Shown piece by piece: positions 7,801-15,463 of a stretch of DNA of 64,000 nucleotides. The notes under the pieces are model-generated. The model did not search any database and had not been told where the DNA came from. It was given only the letters and a program-made list of their open reading frames with translations. The position numbers were made by a program, and so were the translations under genes. The DNA comes from Candidatus Cloacimonadota bacterium (GTDB lineage Bacteria; Cloacimonadota; Cloacimonadia; Cloacimonadales; Cloacimonadaceae), in the NCBI GenBank assembly GCA_029561955.1, contig JAKQWO010000018.1:1-64000 (forward strand). Direction: 5' to 3'. Within the stretch, counting starts at the first letter, position 1; the number at the start of each line of letters is the position of its first letter.

Positions 7801-9600
7801 GATCACCGTCCAGTCTGTCGGAGCGGCAGGTGTTCCCGTCCAGTCCCCATCAAAGTTTTGTGTATGGGGGAAGCTGATGATCGTGGGATCATAGCTTTCA
7901 CCGCTGACTTCTACATCCGTAGTGCCGTTTGTATGGCTGATGGTGAAGGTAGCGGTATGGTTGCCAGGGGTTGTGGGGGCATATTGGATTTCGAAGTTTG
8001 CAGTTTGTCCTGTGCCCAAATCCGCTGGGATGTTGGCATTCATCACGGTGAAGAAGCCATTAGACATGGGGATGATATCGGTAACATTGAGAATTCCACT
8101 ACCGGTATTGGAAATGGTGAAGTTTTGGCTGGTGGTAGTATTGATTTGGTGGCGGCCAAAATCATGTTCCGCGGGATTGATGGCAAAGACGGGATCAGCG
8201 GCAATGGGTGATACCTTGATGAGCAAGTTTGGCAGATTCGTATTAAGTGCCCCATTGTCATTGTCCGGGAGGGCATTGTCTTTTTGCCATTGTTGATGTG
8301 AGGCTGTGGTTCCGGTTGAATAATAGAAATAGGGTGCATTTGCGGTTCCCCCACCGCCGTAATTGACTTTCACGCCGATGAGCAGATTGCCACCATTGTA
8401 TATATATGGGGAATCCAAGGTGAACTCATGCCAGCCTGTGCTGTTGAAGGTGTAGTTTCCCACTTTTACCGGGGTGATTCCATCGATAAAATCGGTCCAG
8501 GTCATCTGAGTTTGAGCTGTCTCGGTAGTAGGCTTGATATAGATCTCGTAGGGAACGACAGCGGAGCCGGAAGTGGATACGCTCCAGCCCAAGCTGGTAA
8601 TGATACCATTCTGACCTATTTGATCAGCAGTGTAGAGCCCTATGGAGCGCCCATAGCCATAATAAGCATTAAAGGGAAATCTGTGTGTGGATGTCCCTTC
8701 GCCAATGATCACTCCATCGAGAAGCTCAAACGTCTCAGTGGCAGAATCAGGTGAATCGCCGATAGCATTGCGGGCTACCACATACCAACTGTGTGTGCCT
8801 GTATCCAAACCTGAAAGAGTATAGGAGGTTGAGGGTTGATTGTCGCTTACCTTGGTGCCGTCGATATAAACGTCATATCCGGTAGCGTCTGCAGATCCAG
8901 CGGGTAGAGTCCAGCTCAACGCTTGACCACTGTACACTTGAGCACCATTAACAGGGGATACAAGCGTGGGAGCCAGAGGTGGGACAGTGTCTGGGAAGAC
9001 AAGCTGGATACGGTTGATGGTGCTAGACCTGCTCAAATTATTGCCTGTAGTAGGGGGATTGGTTGGGTCAGGATTAGTGTTGTCACTATAAAAGCGCAAG
9101 CCTGTATTGGCTCCGCTGGTAAATCCTCCCCAACTCATGCTGGCATAACCCTGTGTATTTTCATCCACAGCCACGAGCAGGTTATTAGTGTTGTTGTAAG
9201 GGAAGGGTGTAGTCAGTGTGATCTCCATCCAGCCGGCACCTGTGGGCACCATGGATAGTATATCACCACTAAATACTTGGGTGAGATTAACTATAGGTTC
9301 CCAGTCCGAGTTACTGGCAAAGCTCGTTTTCTGCGTGTGTCCCAAGTAGATAACCCAATCTCTGTTGTTGGTCAAATTACCGGACACATACCAGAAACGG
9401 ATTTTGGTGATTTCACCGGCATGGTTAATCTGCTCTTGGGTGTAGATCTGCTGAGAGTAAGTATACCCATAGACGCTGGTAATCGGGAATGCTGATGTGT
9501 TCCCAGTTCCAGTACCTATCTGCACAGTGGCTGAATAGCCCAAGCTGAAAATACTCAGCATCAGAGCTAACAGCAGGACATAAGAAAAGTGTTTTTTCAT
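4891..9600 (-). CDS. Secreted multidomain surface protein with FlgD/Por-type sorting domain (1569 aa)
   Basis: Large exported protein. Residues 1-23 are a signal peptide (MKKHFSYVLLLALMLSIFSLG, cut after GYSA). Residues 24-205 are an N-terminal module shared with the proteins at 36567, 39893 and 44785 (key residues YTYSQQIYTQ, DWVIYLGHTQKTSF). Then come FN3-like (210-295), a second shared module (298-465), an ASH/HYDIN-like domain (470-570), choice-of-anchor-J-like (575-735), ASH/HYDIN-like (740-840), a jelly-roll-like region (845-975), FN3-like (985-1075), a further jelly-roll-like region (1085-1240), a region without recognised domain, and an FN3-like domain (1365-1465). The C-terminus (1484-1569) has NAYPNPFNP, a FlgD-like fold and a terminal KKMVLKK, as in T9SS type A sorting domains. 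A Shine-Dalgarno (TTAGGAG) overlaps the stop of the leader ORF 11 bases upstream, suggesting translational coupling. Ligand or role is unknown; adhesion or scaffold is plausible. Confidence 0.9.
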   Translation of the reverse strand: MKKHFSYVLLLALMLSIFSLGYSATVQIGTGTGNTSAFPITSVYGYTYSQQIYTQEQINHAGEITKIRFWYVSGNLTNNRDWVIYLGHTQKTSFASNSDWEPIVNLTQVFSGDILSMVPTGAGWMEITLTTPFPYNNTNNLLVAVDENTQGYASMSWGGFTSGANTGLRFYSDNTNPDPTNPPTTGNNLSRSSTINRIQLVFPDTVPPLAPTLVSPVNGAQVYSGQALSWTLPAGSADATGYDVYIDGTKVSDNQPSTSYTLSGLDTGTHSWYVVARNAIGDSPDSATETFELLDGVIIGEGTSTHRFPFNAYYGYGRSIGLYTADQIGQNGIITSLGWSVSTSGSAVVPYEIYIKPTTETAQTQMTWTDFIDGITPVKVGNYTFNSTGWHEFTLDSPYIYNGGNLLIGVKVNYGGGGTANAPYFYYSTGTTASHQQWQKDNALPDNDNGALNTNLPNLLIKVSPIAADPVFAINPAEHDFGRHQINTTTSQNFTISNTGSGILNVTDIIPMSNGFFTVMNANIPADLGTGQTANFEIQYAPTTPGNHTATFTISHTNGTTDVEVSGESYDPTIISFPHTQNFDGDWTGTPAAPTDWTVINANNDTYTWRRHNQYITPTHSPLYAAYGSGNTDDWLITPAINPSADIRLKWWDKVENVGYPNSYKVMISTTTPEVISFSELVDITCTNTTWTEHELNLDSYTGQTFYLAFYQYASAAYNYGFGIDDFLLEEIPTDPILTYTPASLDFAPVRVNTATEYKNVRVTNTGVGTLHLEDSDVSIVGTDATMFEFDSTALPFDLNTNEYGDIPVRYNPTAAGAHTAILRMTYAGNNYDVALSGRAAGENALFESFEATQFPPTGWQTTWTRSTYQYRYGSASAYKYASGTDQYILSTPMLAVEPGSRLYFWAYCSSTSGSLQLIYSQDRTNWTQLEVINFPTASTWFEHDIDLSPLSGNYYLALRNTASGSYYADMFIGPDPAAIAPDAPTLTAPADAATDVAVKPVFTWTAANTGGVPTSYNIYCDGENPPTTQIGTSTTTSFTPAVALPYGSTLYWTVTAVNATGESDKATPRSFTTIPDPTVYIYPFFEGFEEGQTDGVQVGGVWTQLSNNKYWTANSSNTNYERAPRNGSFNATLAWDGDVMLARPFSMQAGKTYDVEVWARQNTTVLTDATVGLYYGTEGTLAAMTNVITSQTGVENGEYQQIFGSFTPETTGIYWIGIYGMVEWDPMYLSMDDITVKVAPDIYAGEPYDALNVAGANFYSTHDLYKVPGFDGTTGPVSELTNLDPATSHIAAYTAASGVFDLTFLLSEPGTYYLMGFWGGEWHHADPWPITIAPCDIAEIVLAGIDFGAKGDVFIVLTPGNDPTVPVELSQFAATITAQNYVQITWTTQSESNISGYNIYRNDSMDLSSAIKVSDLIEGTNTSEAHTYSYLDQELEQSGTYYYWLQNVELDGYISYHGPVSVTFKVDDEGGTPDIPFVTKLENAYPNPFNPNTNIRYQLKEAGDVKIDIFNARGQLVRSLSRTHDAAGYYQINWDGRDSSGKAVSSGVYQYRMTSGKYHSTKKMVLKK

Positions 9601-9611
9601 AGGTTTGTCTC

Positions 9612-9971
9612 CTAATGTTGTTTTAGATATGAGGGGTTAAAGTGAGAGTGGCTTTTCCTATCTTGCCGCAGAGGGCAGATGATAGGCGAAGACCGGTTTG
9701 ATTTTGACGGTTGAAGGTGTAGGCCCGGCATGAGGAAATATGGCTCCGTATTGTGGATGCAGAGATACTCTTCAAGGAATAATGTGCGACGATTATTGTT
9801 GAAATTGGTGCATACACAAGCGGGTCTCTTTCCAAAGCGAGGTGAGGAGGTAATGATGTTAAAGGTTTGAGATGTAACACCAAGGTAGATGGGTAGACGG
9901 CTCCCCCGAGTAGAACGGGAGGCTCTACTTTTTAAAATTTCTGGCGGGTCGAAAATCCTGAAATTCATCAT
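9612..9971 (-). CDS. Leader ORF A, family with conserved MxFRIF/RLPI motif
   Basis: Small ORF (119 codons from the first of two adjacent ATGs) upstream of the 1569-aa secreted protein gene. AAGGAG precedes the ATGs at ideal spacing. The N-terminus MNFRIFDPPEILKSRAS and then RLPIYLGVTSQTFNI matches two other leader ORFs: MSFRIF and RLPICFDAASQVLNV at 39661, and MDIRIF with IIKNRAT at 36321. Substitutions are conservative (Y/C, L/F, T/V, F/L, I/V), which suggests selection on protein sequence. The rest is basic and polar with several Cys, and has no signal peptide or membrane segment. Its TAG stop is embedded in the Shine-Dalgarno of the next gene. An upstream in-frame start at 10067 is rejected for lack of a ribosome site. 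It may be a regulatory leader peptide or a real small protein. Confidence 0.6.
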   Translation of the reverse strand: MMNFRIFDPPEILKSRASRSTRGSRLPIYLGVTSQTFNIITSSPRFGKRPACVCTNFNNNRRTLFLEEYLCIHNTEPYFLMPGLHLQPSKSNRSSPIICPLRQDRKSHSHFNPSYLKQH

Positions 9972-10077
9972 ATCTCCTTGCGTTAACATAAAATTACAAC
10001 ACGAGCCTGCTAAGTGTAACTCTGCGCATTTGTAGCATTTACAAAAGCAAAGCAGGGCGCACACCAAGCAGGGAGCA

Positions 10078-10105
10078 ATGATAAAAAAGGCTGAAAAACT
10101 GTCAA
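10078..10105 (-). promoter_or_regulatory. Sigma-70-like promoter of leader A / 1569-aa gene
   Basis: Minus strand TTGACA (10100-10105), 16-bp spacer, TATCAT (10078-10083). The predicted start near 10071 lies about 100 bases before the leader ATG and about 470 bases before the secreted-protein start. Confidence 0.6.
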
Positions 10106-10321
10106 CAACAAAATGCGATTTTGAACGGGCGGCTGGGACGGCTGCGCCGTCCAGTTGTTAGTGGTTAGTTGTTAGCTGCTGCGCTGGAGGTGTAGATACG
10201 GGTGGTTTTGGCGAGGGTGCGAGTGGTTTTGGGGAAGGTCGCTCCGGCAAGAGATCATACTGCCATCCACCGTATAACGGCGCTCCAGCGAGCGCCCGTA
10301 CGGCTAGCGACCCTACCTCTT
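10106..10321. other. Gap with hairpin-module repeats
   Basis: No gene is seen between promoter A and the 85-bp palindrome. It holds a palindrome GGACGGCTGCGCCGTCC, the GTTAGTGGTTAGTTGTTAGC short-repeat block, GCTGCGCTGGAGGTGTAGAT, two TGGTTTTGG copies and the hairpin core GGCGCTCCAGCGAGCGCC near 10280. All have relatives at 3684-4838 and around 24175-24410. Confidence 0.6.
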
Positions 10322-10406
10322 CCTTGCTTAGCCGCCCGGTGATTACTCGGAGCCACTCGGGAAAAACCCGAGTATCACCACGGCATCACCCTGCGGCTAA
10401 GCAAGG
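10322..10406. repeat. 85-bp palindromic element, copy 1
   Basis: Starts CCTTGCTTAGCC and ends GGCTAAGCAAGG, so its termini are inverted repeats. Inside are CCGCCCGGTGATTACTCGG and a hairpin ACTCGGG-AAAAA-CCCGAGT. The other copies are 24251-24335, 49818-49902 and 60026-60110, all 85 bp. It lies 58 bases past the stop of the methyltransferase gene. Confidence 0.88.
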
Positions 10407-10464
10407 GCCAAGCGGGTGACGAGGTGTTAGGATCAGGTAAAAACGAGGGGGATAAAAGTGGTGG

Positions 10465-11205
10465 TTATCTCTTTTGATAGAGCACCAAGAGCCAGTATGG
10501 TTTGCTGCTTGAGATGATGCGGCTCAGGGCGTTGGTAAGCTTGGTGAGGAGGTTGCTTTTGTGGATAAAGCTGCCGGCCTTGCAGCAGGGGCAGGTGAGG
10601 TAAAAATCGGGATGGAACCACTGCCCCAAGTGCGTTTGTTTGAAGGCGATGATCCAATCTGGGTTTCTTTTTTGGGGAGGCCCCATGATCTGGGTTTTTA
10701 GCGGGCGATATTCTGGGCCCAGTAGAGCGTTGAGCTTGTGCTGATCATAGCTTTGCAGGTGGCCATAGACGTGAAACTCACAGCCGCAATTGGCGCATTT
10801 GGCAAAGTGTTGCCTCAAGTTTTCCTTGTAGGGCACGGAGATCATGATGTATTTGGAGCTGCAGCGCTTAAGTTCCCCGATGGCCTGATCCTGCTCAGCG
10901 GGCTTTAGGTGTTCCAACACTTCATGGCACATGCAGAGCTGAAATTGCGCATCTTCAAAGGGCAACTGGGTGATGGAGCCGCGTATTTTGGGGGCGGTGA
11001 CGTGCTGCAATGCGGCTTCAGAAAAATCCAAGCCCACGATGTCGTAGTCGTCTTGCAGGGCGTTGGTGATGGCACCATTGCCGCAGCCGGCGTCCAGAAT
11101 GGTCTTCACTTCCGGAGGGATGAGCGCTCGCACGGCACTCAGCTTTTGGTCGATGAAGCCGGCTGGATCGTAGTTTGCCCAGGTCTGCTTTTGGTGGAAA
11201 TTCAT
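10465..11205 (-). CDS. Class I SAM-dependent methyltransferase
   Basis: 246-aa cytoplasmic methyltransferase. The SAM-binding motif I ILDAGCGNGAI lies near residues 40-50, the acidic loop VGLDFSE near 57-63, and a motif-III-like CHEVLEHL near 92-99, as in the Methyltransf_11/25 families. The C-terminal half carries a CxxC pair (CANCGC, near 139-144) and a later CPCC, possibly a metal-binding addition. The substrate cannot be inferred. The start ATG at 11205 has only a weak ribosome site. It is monocistronic and transcribed divergently from the PPDK-like gene; the 85-bp palindrome lies just downstream. Confidence 0.85.
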   Translation of the reverse strand: MNFHQKQTWANYDPAGFIDQKLSAVRALIPPEVKTILDAGCGNGAITNALQDDYDIVGLDFSEAALQHVTAPKIRGSITQLPFEDAQFQLCMCHEVLEHLKPAEQDQAIGELKRCSSKYIMISVPYKENLRQHFAKCANCGCEFHVYGHLQSYDQHKLNALLGPEYRPLKTQIMGPPQKRNPDWIIAFKQTHLGQWFHPDFYLTCPCCKAGSFIHKSNLLTKLTNALSRIISSSKPYWLLVLYQKR

Positions 11206-11366
11206 GGTTTAATCCCGCTTCCGCCTTGCCTTCTGTCTTTTGTGCATTGATAAACTCCTCATGAAAAATGTCTTTCGGCCATCATTTTGAAGGGCTGAAA
11301 GCGGTCAAGCAAAAAGGGAAAAAACCGCTTGTTTGCGCAGAATGGAGGTGCTGCCGTTCTTTGAGC

Positions 11367-11396
11367 TTGACAGAAAAGCCCCCGATAAAATAAATT
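11367..11396 (+). promoter_or_regulatory. Putative promoter of the PPDK-like/GAPDH operon
   Basis: TTGACA (11367-11372), 18-bp spacer, TAAATT (11391-11396). It would start transcription about 15 bases before the ATG at 11417 and so argues against the earlier in-frame TTG (11333) and ATG (11342). Confidence 0.45.
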
Positions 11397-11416
11397 GCAA
11401 AAAAGCAAATAAACCT

Positions 11417-14400
11417 ATGAGGAACCCAGTGGACAATCTCGATTCCAAAGCCCTAAATGCCAACCTTGCAGTCACTAAGCCAGCTCAGATAGTGCTCACT
11501 CCCGAAGCGGAGTGGCTCTTGAGTGTGAGCGCAAATCACTTTGGCATACACCAGCGTCTGAGCGAGCTTTTGGACGAGGTTTATCATCCCTTTATGAACC
11601 CCTCCCTGGCGTTGAAGCTTTTGCGCAAGGGCATCTTGGGGGACTTGTGGTTTTTTGTCTCGCTGGAAGAGAACAGCCGGGCTTTACGGGCGGTATTTGA
11701 GTGTTATTTGCATATTTCCCGAGGCATCAAAGAAGATGATCAGGCGCTGAAATTGGGCGCCGAGGTGCTGGAGTTCCTGAGTGGTATAGCTGTCTTGGAG
11801 CAGCCGGACGTGGAATTATTGAGTGAGATTTTAGCTTGGCTGGAATCAGAAGTTTCCCAGAGAAAGGGACTCTACATCCGGCACAACGGCCTGCTGCGCA
11901 AGGGCTTACTCACGCTTCCGGATGTGTCAGGTTTACATGAGCGGGCTTTGGTCTTGCTGCATGACAGCTTTTTGGGCAGCCTGCTATTCTGGCGGAGTCA
12001 AAGCGCTTTGCTGCCGGATGAGATCGACATTCCCTTCCCAGAGGCGGGCTTCTGGGAGGAGAGTATAGCGCAATTGGAGCAAGAGCTCAGCTTTGACAGC
12101 ATCTGCCAGATTCCCTCGTATAGTGACATCGCCAAACGCTTTAGGGAAAACATTATCCACATCTCCGAGCCGCAAGAGAGGCTGAGCTATCTCTTTGCGC
12201 TGCTCAAGCTGGAAGGAATGGAGGAGCTGCGGGAAAACCTGCTCTGGGACTTGAATCGAGAGCTGACTGGCCTGTATAAACAGATGCCCGCTTCGGCGAT
12301 TGTGGACGTGATCGACACGGTGAGCGAGGCTTTACAGAGCTTCCACCAGAGCCACATGAGCATCGTGTTGGATTGCCTGAGCGGCTTTGGCAAGACCATC
12401 ATCAGCTCAGGCGTCAAGGCGCAGATCCAGCACTTTATCCATAGGTTTACGCTCATTCCCTTCACCGCTCCGGGCGAGGTGAGCATCAGCGAAGATTGGC
12501 AAGTCAATGCCGATAAGACGCATATCAAGCACCTGCGTGTCTACATGGAGCTGATTGCGCTGAACCCCACGCTGTGTCAGGACTTATTGGCCAATCTGGT
12601 GATCAACGTGAGCAAACACGGCATCCTGATCTCGGACGAAGACCTCTTTCAGAAGGACGTTTCGGCGCTTTTGAATGCGGAGATCAAGGGCGTTTTCATC
12701 CAGCTCAGACATCTGCTGCGTCAGTTTCCCGTCTTTTACAGCGAGATCGGCGCAGAAGGCGAGATCAGAGACCTGAGCACCGAGATCGATGATATGGGAC
12801 AGCGGCAGGACAGACTGATCCATTTCTTGCGCAAGCAGGTGCACACGGAGAGCAACAACACGCATATCCAGCTCTGTGCCAGCATCATGCACTATTGGCG
12901 AGACCTCGATGAGCAGCGTCTGGAGGCTCTGGTTCCCGCCGATGTGATGAACTACCTCAAGAGCGGCGATCCCATGTTAAGTAAGCAGCAGGACTGTTTG
13001 AACGCCTTTTTGGAGGAGGCGCAGCTTGAGGTGGAGGGGCTTTTGGCGCTTTCCTGGCAGAGCTTGGAGCGGCTATTCAAGGGCAAAGAGCTGGACTTTT
13101 GGCTCAAGCGGCTGAAGCTGCTCTGCCACATCCATCTGCTGCTCAAAGATAAATACGGCCTCGATCCCTATGACATCGTGAAGTTTCTCACGCGCTACAA
13201 GTTTTTTGATTTCAAGGAGCAAAACCGCCTGCGCACCAGCCTGGTGAGGCGGGATTACGACAGCTCTATCCGTCAGCTTTTGGGCTATATCGGCAAGCTG
13301 AATGGCATCATCCTCAATCCCGTGCCCTCATCTGGCTGGGAAAACATCTTTTACAAACGTCACATCGCCGCCGGCATCCCTTCCATGTATGGTGTCTACC
13401 GCGAGCCGAAGCTGGAAGCCATGGGCATGGTCTTCAGGATCGAAAACGTGCTGCGGCGGCTATTTGAATACAATATCAAGCAGATCAACATCAACTACAT
13501 CAATGGCAAAAACCTGCGCCGCATCGTGCGCATCTTGGAGCTTTACGACCTCGCATTGGAGCAGGAAATGCTCACCAATGAAGCCTTCAGCAGTGCCGTG
13601 CAGATGTTTGAGGCGGCTCTGAGCAGCCGCAATTGCACGATCAGCCAATACATGGACATCGTGAGGCTGCTCAAAGATAGCGTAAATGAGATCATCAACG
13701 AATACTACTACCGCTATTACGATCCCGAATTGAGGCGCAGAGGCAGCGCGGGCATCGATACCGAGATGGAAGCGGAAGCATTTTACCGCAAGCTGTTGAT
13801 GGGATCGTTCATGGTGCAGGGCTTGGACGTCTTCATCACCAATCTGATGGAGACTTTGGGCGGGATAAAGCAGATGTTCTCCTCCAGCGACCTGATCCAA
13901 TTGATGTCCTACGATCCTGACAGGCTGTTCTTCCGTCTGCATGCGGGTAGCTCGCATCTGGAAAACCAGGTGATGATGGGCTCCAAGGCTTACTTCCTCA
14001 AAAAGCTCTGGCGCTATGGATTCCCCATTCCACCGGGATTTGTGATCTCTACCGAGCTCTACCGCAACCGTGAGATCATCAAGACGCATCCGGACATCTC
14101 GCTGGAGTTTCAACAGCTCTTCAAAAAGCAGTTGGAGCGTTTGGAGCGGCACACGGGCTGCAGATTGGGAGATGCCCAGAAGCCGCTGCTGCTGTCGGTT
14201 CGCTCGGGTGCGCCGATGAGTTTGCCCGGCGCTATGGACACCTTCCTCAATATCGGGCTCAATGACGAGGTATTGCTCTCGCAGCAGCCCAGTTTTGGCT
14301 GGACGGCTTGGGACAGCTACCGAAGGCTGATCCAGAGCTGGGGCATGGCCTATGGGATTGCGAGGGATGAATTTGATCAGGTGATGCTGAGTTATAAAAA

Positions 14401-15433
14401 GAGGCACACGGTGAGCCAGAAGACGCACTTTTCCTCAAGTGTGATGCAGGCGATGTGTGAGGACTACAAGGCGGTTTTGGCGGCGCATGACATCACTTTG
14501 GAGCAAGACCCAATGAAGCAGTTGCAGCAGGCTATCGGGCACGTCTTGGATAGCTGGAACACACTCAGAGCGCAGATGTACAGGCGCAAACTCAATATCT
14601 CAGACGACTGGGGCACGGCGGTGATCATCCAAAAGATGGTGATGGGCAACATCTCGGTGCAATCTGGCTCAGGAGTGCTGTTTACACATGCGGATTGGGT
14701 GGAAGGGCCCGGTATCTGCCTCAATGGAGATTTCACGCTCAGCAGTCAGGGCGAGGACGTGGTGGCGGGATTGGTGCACACTTTGCCCATCTCGGAAGAA
14801 CAGGCCTCACATCAGGTTCGCAGCGGTGAGACCTCGCTGGAAAAGAGCTTCCCTGCCATCTATAACCGCCTGCTGCGCTTTGCCAAACACCTTATTATGA
14901 ACGAGAACTACCCGCATCAGGAGATAGAATTCACCTTCGAAGGCCCCAACGAAGACCAGCTCTACATCCTGCAGACACGCAACCAAATCATCCGCCAGGT
15001 GCCGGACTATCTGGTCTTGGATGTGGAGGCCAGCGATGCGGAGCGCTTGGGCAGCGGGATCGGCATCGGCAGAGGTGCGCTCAGCGGCATAATCGTGATC
15101 ACCAAAGAAGACATTGACAAGTTTGCACCTCAGGGAAAACCTCTGATCTTGGTGAGACCGGACACCGTGCCGGATGATATGGCGCTGCTCTTCGAGTGTC
15201 AAGGCTTGCTCACCTCCCGCGGCGGCGTGACATCGCATGCGGCGGTAACGGCTACCAGACTGGCCCTCACGGGGATCGTAAACTGCTGGGACTTGCTGGT
15301 AAACGAGCAAAACTCCACCTGCCGCATCGGTCGCACGCATCTGAAGGCCGGCGATGCCATCACGTTAGATGCCAGCACCGGCTCTATCTACTTGGGATTT
15401 CAGCCGCTTAAAAGCTTTAAAGACATTATGTAA
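11417..15433 (+). CDS. PPDK-like phosphotransfer protein: long N-terminal region, ATP-grasp and phosphohistidine swivel domains
   Basis: 1338-aa cytoplasmic protein. The last third matches pyruvate phosphate dikinase: the ATP-grasp region begins near residue 853 (GSKAYFLKKLWRYGFPIPPG), with SVRSGAPMSLPGAMDT and SSQGEDVVAG, and the swivelling domain near 1200-1338 has GGVTSHAAVTA with the phosphorylatable histidine at 1274. The sequence ends after the swivel, so the PEP/pyruvate-binding TIM barrel of true PPDK is absent. The first roughly 850 residues are Leu/Glu-rich, look helical, and match nothing I recognise. It may phosphorylate another acceptor (as water dikinases do) or work with a partner. 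The next gene, a GAPDH homologue, begins 30 bases downstream, so a link to glycolysis or gluconeogenesis is likely. The start is chosen from the promoter position. Confidence 0.82.
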   Translation: MRNPVDNLDSKALNANLAVTKPAQIVLTPEAEWLLSVSANHFGIHQRLSELLDEVYHPFMNPSLALKLLRKGILGDLWFFVSLEENSRALRAVFECYLHISRGIKEDDQALKLGAEVLEFLSGIAVLEQPDVELLSEILAWLESEVSQRKGLYIRHNGLLRKGLLTLPDVSGLHERALVLLHDSFLGSLLFWRSQSALLPDEIDIPFPEAGFWEESIAQLEQELSFDSICQIPSYSDIAKRFRENIIHISEPQERLSYLFALLKLEGMEELRENLLWDLNRELTGLYKQMPASAIVDVIDTVSEALQSFHQSHMSIVLDCLSGFGKTIISSGVKAQIQHFIHRFTLIPFTAPGEVSISEDWQVNADKTHIKHLRVYMELIALNPTLCQDLLANLVINVSKHGILISDEDLFQKDVSALLNAEIKGVFIQLRHLLRQFPVFYSEIGAEGEIRDLSTEIDDMGQRQDRLIHFLRKQVHTESNNTHIQLCASIMHYWRDLDEQRLEALVPADVMNYLKSGDPMLSKQQDCLNAFLEEAQLEVEGLLALSWQSLERLFKGKELDFWLKRLKLLCHIHLLLKDKYGLDPYDIVKFLTRYKFFDFKEQNRLRTSLVRRDYDSSIRQLLGYIGKLNGIILNPVPSSGWENIFYKRHIAAGIPSMYGVYREPKLEAMGMVFRIENVLRRLFEYNIKQININYINGKNLRRIVRILELYDLALEQEMLTNEAFSSAVQMFEAALSSRNCTISQYMDIVRLLKDSVNEIINEYYYRYYDPELRRRGSAGIDTEMEAEAFYRKLLMGSFMVQGLDVFITNLMETLGGIKQMFSSSDLIQLMSYDPDRLFFRLHAGSSHLENQVMMGSKAYFLKKLWRYGFPIPPGFVISTELYRNREIIKTHPDISLEFQQLFKKQLERLERHTGCRLGDAQKPLLLSVRSGAPMSLPGAMDTFLNIGLNDEVLLSQQPSFGWTAWDSYRRLIQSWGMAYGIARDEFDQVMLSYKKRHTVSQKTHFSSSVMQAMCEDYKAVLAAHDITLEQDPMKQLQQAIGHVLDSWNTLRAQMYRRKLNISDDWGTAVIIQKMVMGNISVQSGSGVLFTHADWVEGPGICLNGDFTLSSQGEDVVAGLVHTLPISEEQASHQVRSGETSLEKSFPAIYNRLLRFAKHLIMNENYPHQEIEFTFEGPNEDQLYILQTRNQIIRQVPDYLVLDVEASDAERLGSGIGIGRGALSGIIVITKEDIDKFAPQGKPLILVRPDTVPDDMALLFECQGLLTSRGGVTSHAAVTATRLALTGIVNCWDLLVNEQNSTCRIGRTHLKAGDAITLDASTGSIYLGFQPLKSFKDIM

Positions 15434-15463
15434 CACAAAATAAAACAAGAAAGGAGAAACAAA

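Noticed and set aside
10067-10067. Upstream start for leader ORF A
   Set aside because: It precedes a frame stretch without a ribosome site and only just follows the predicted transcription start; the ATG at 9971 has AAGGAG and begins the conserved motif.
13460-14428. 322-aa minus-strand ORF opposite the PPDK-like gene
   Set aside because: The + strand there carries the ATP-grasp motifs; the minus frame is a codon-bias artefact.
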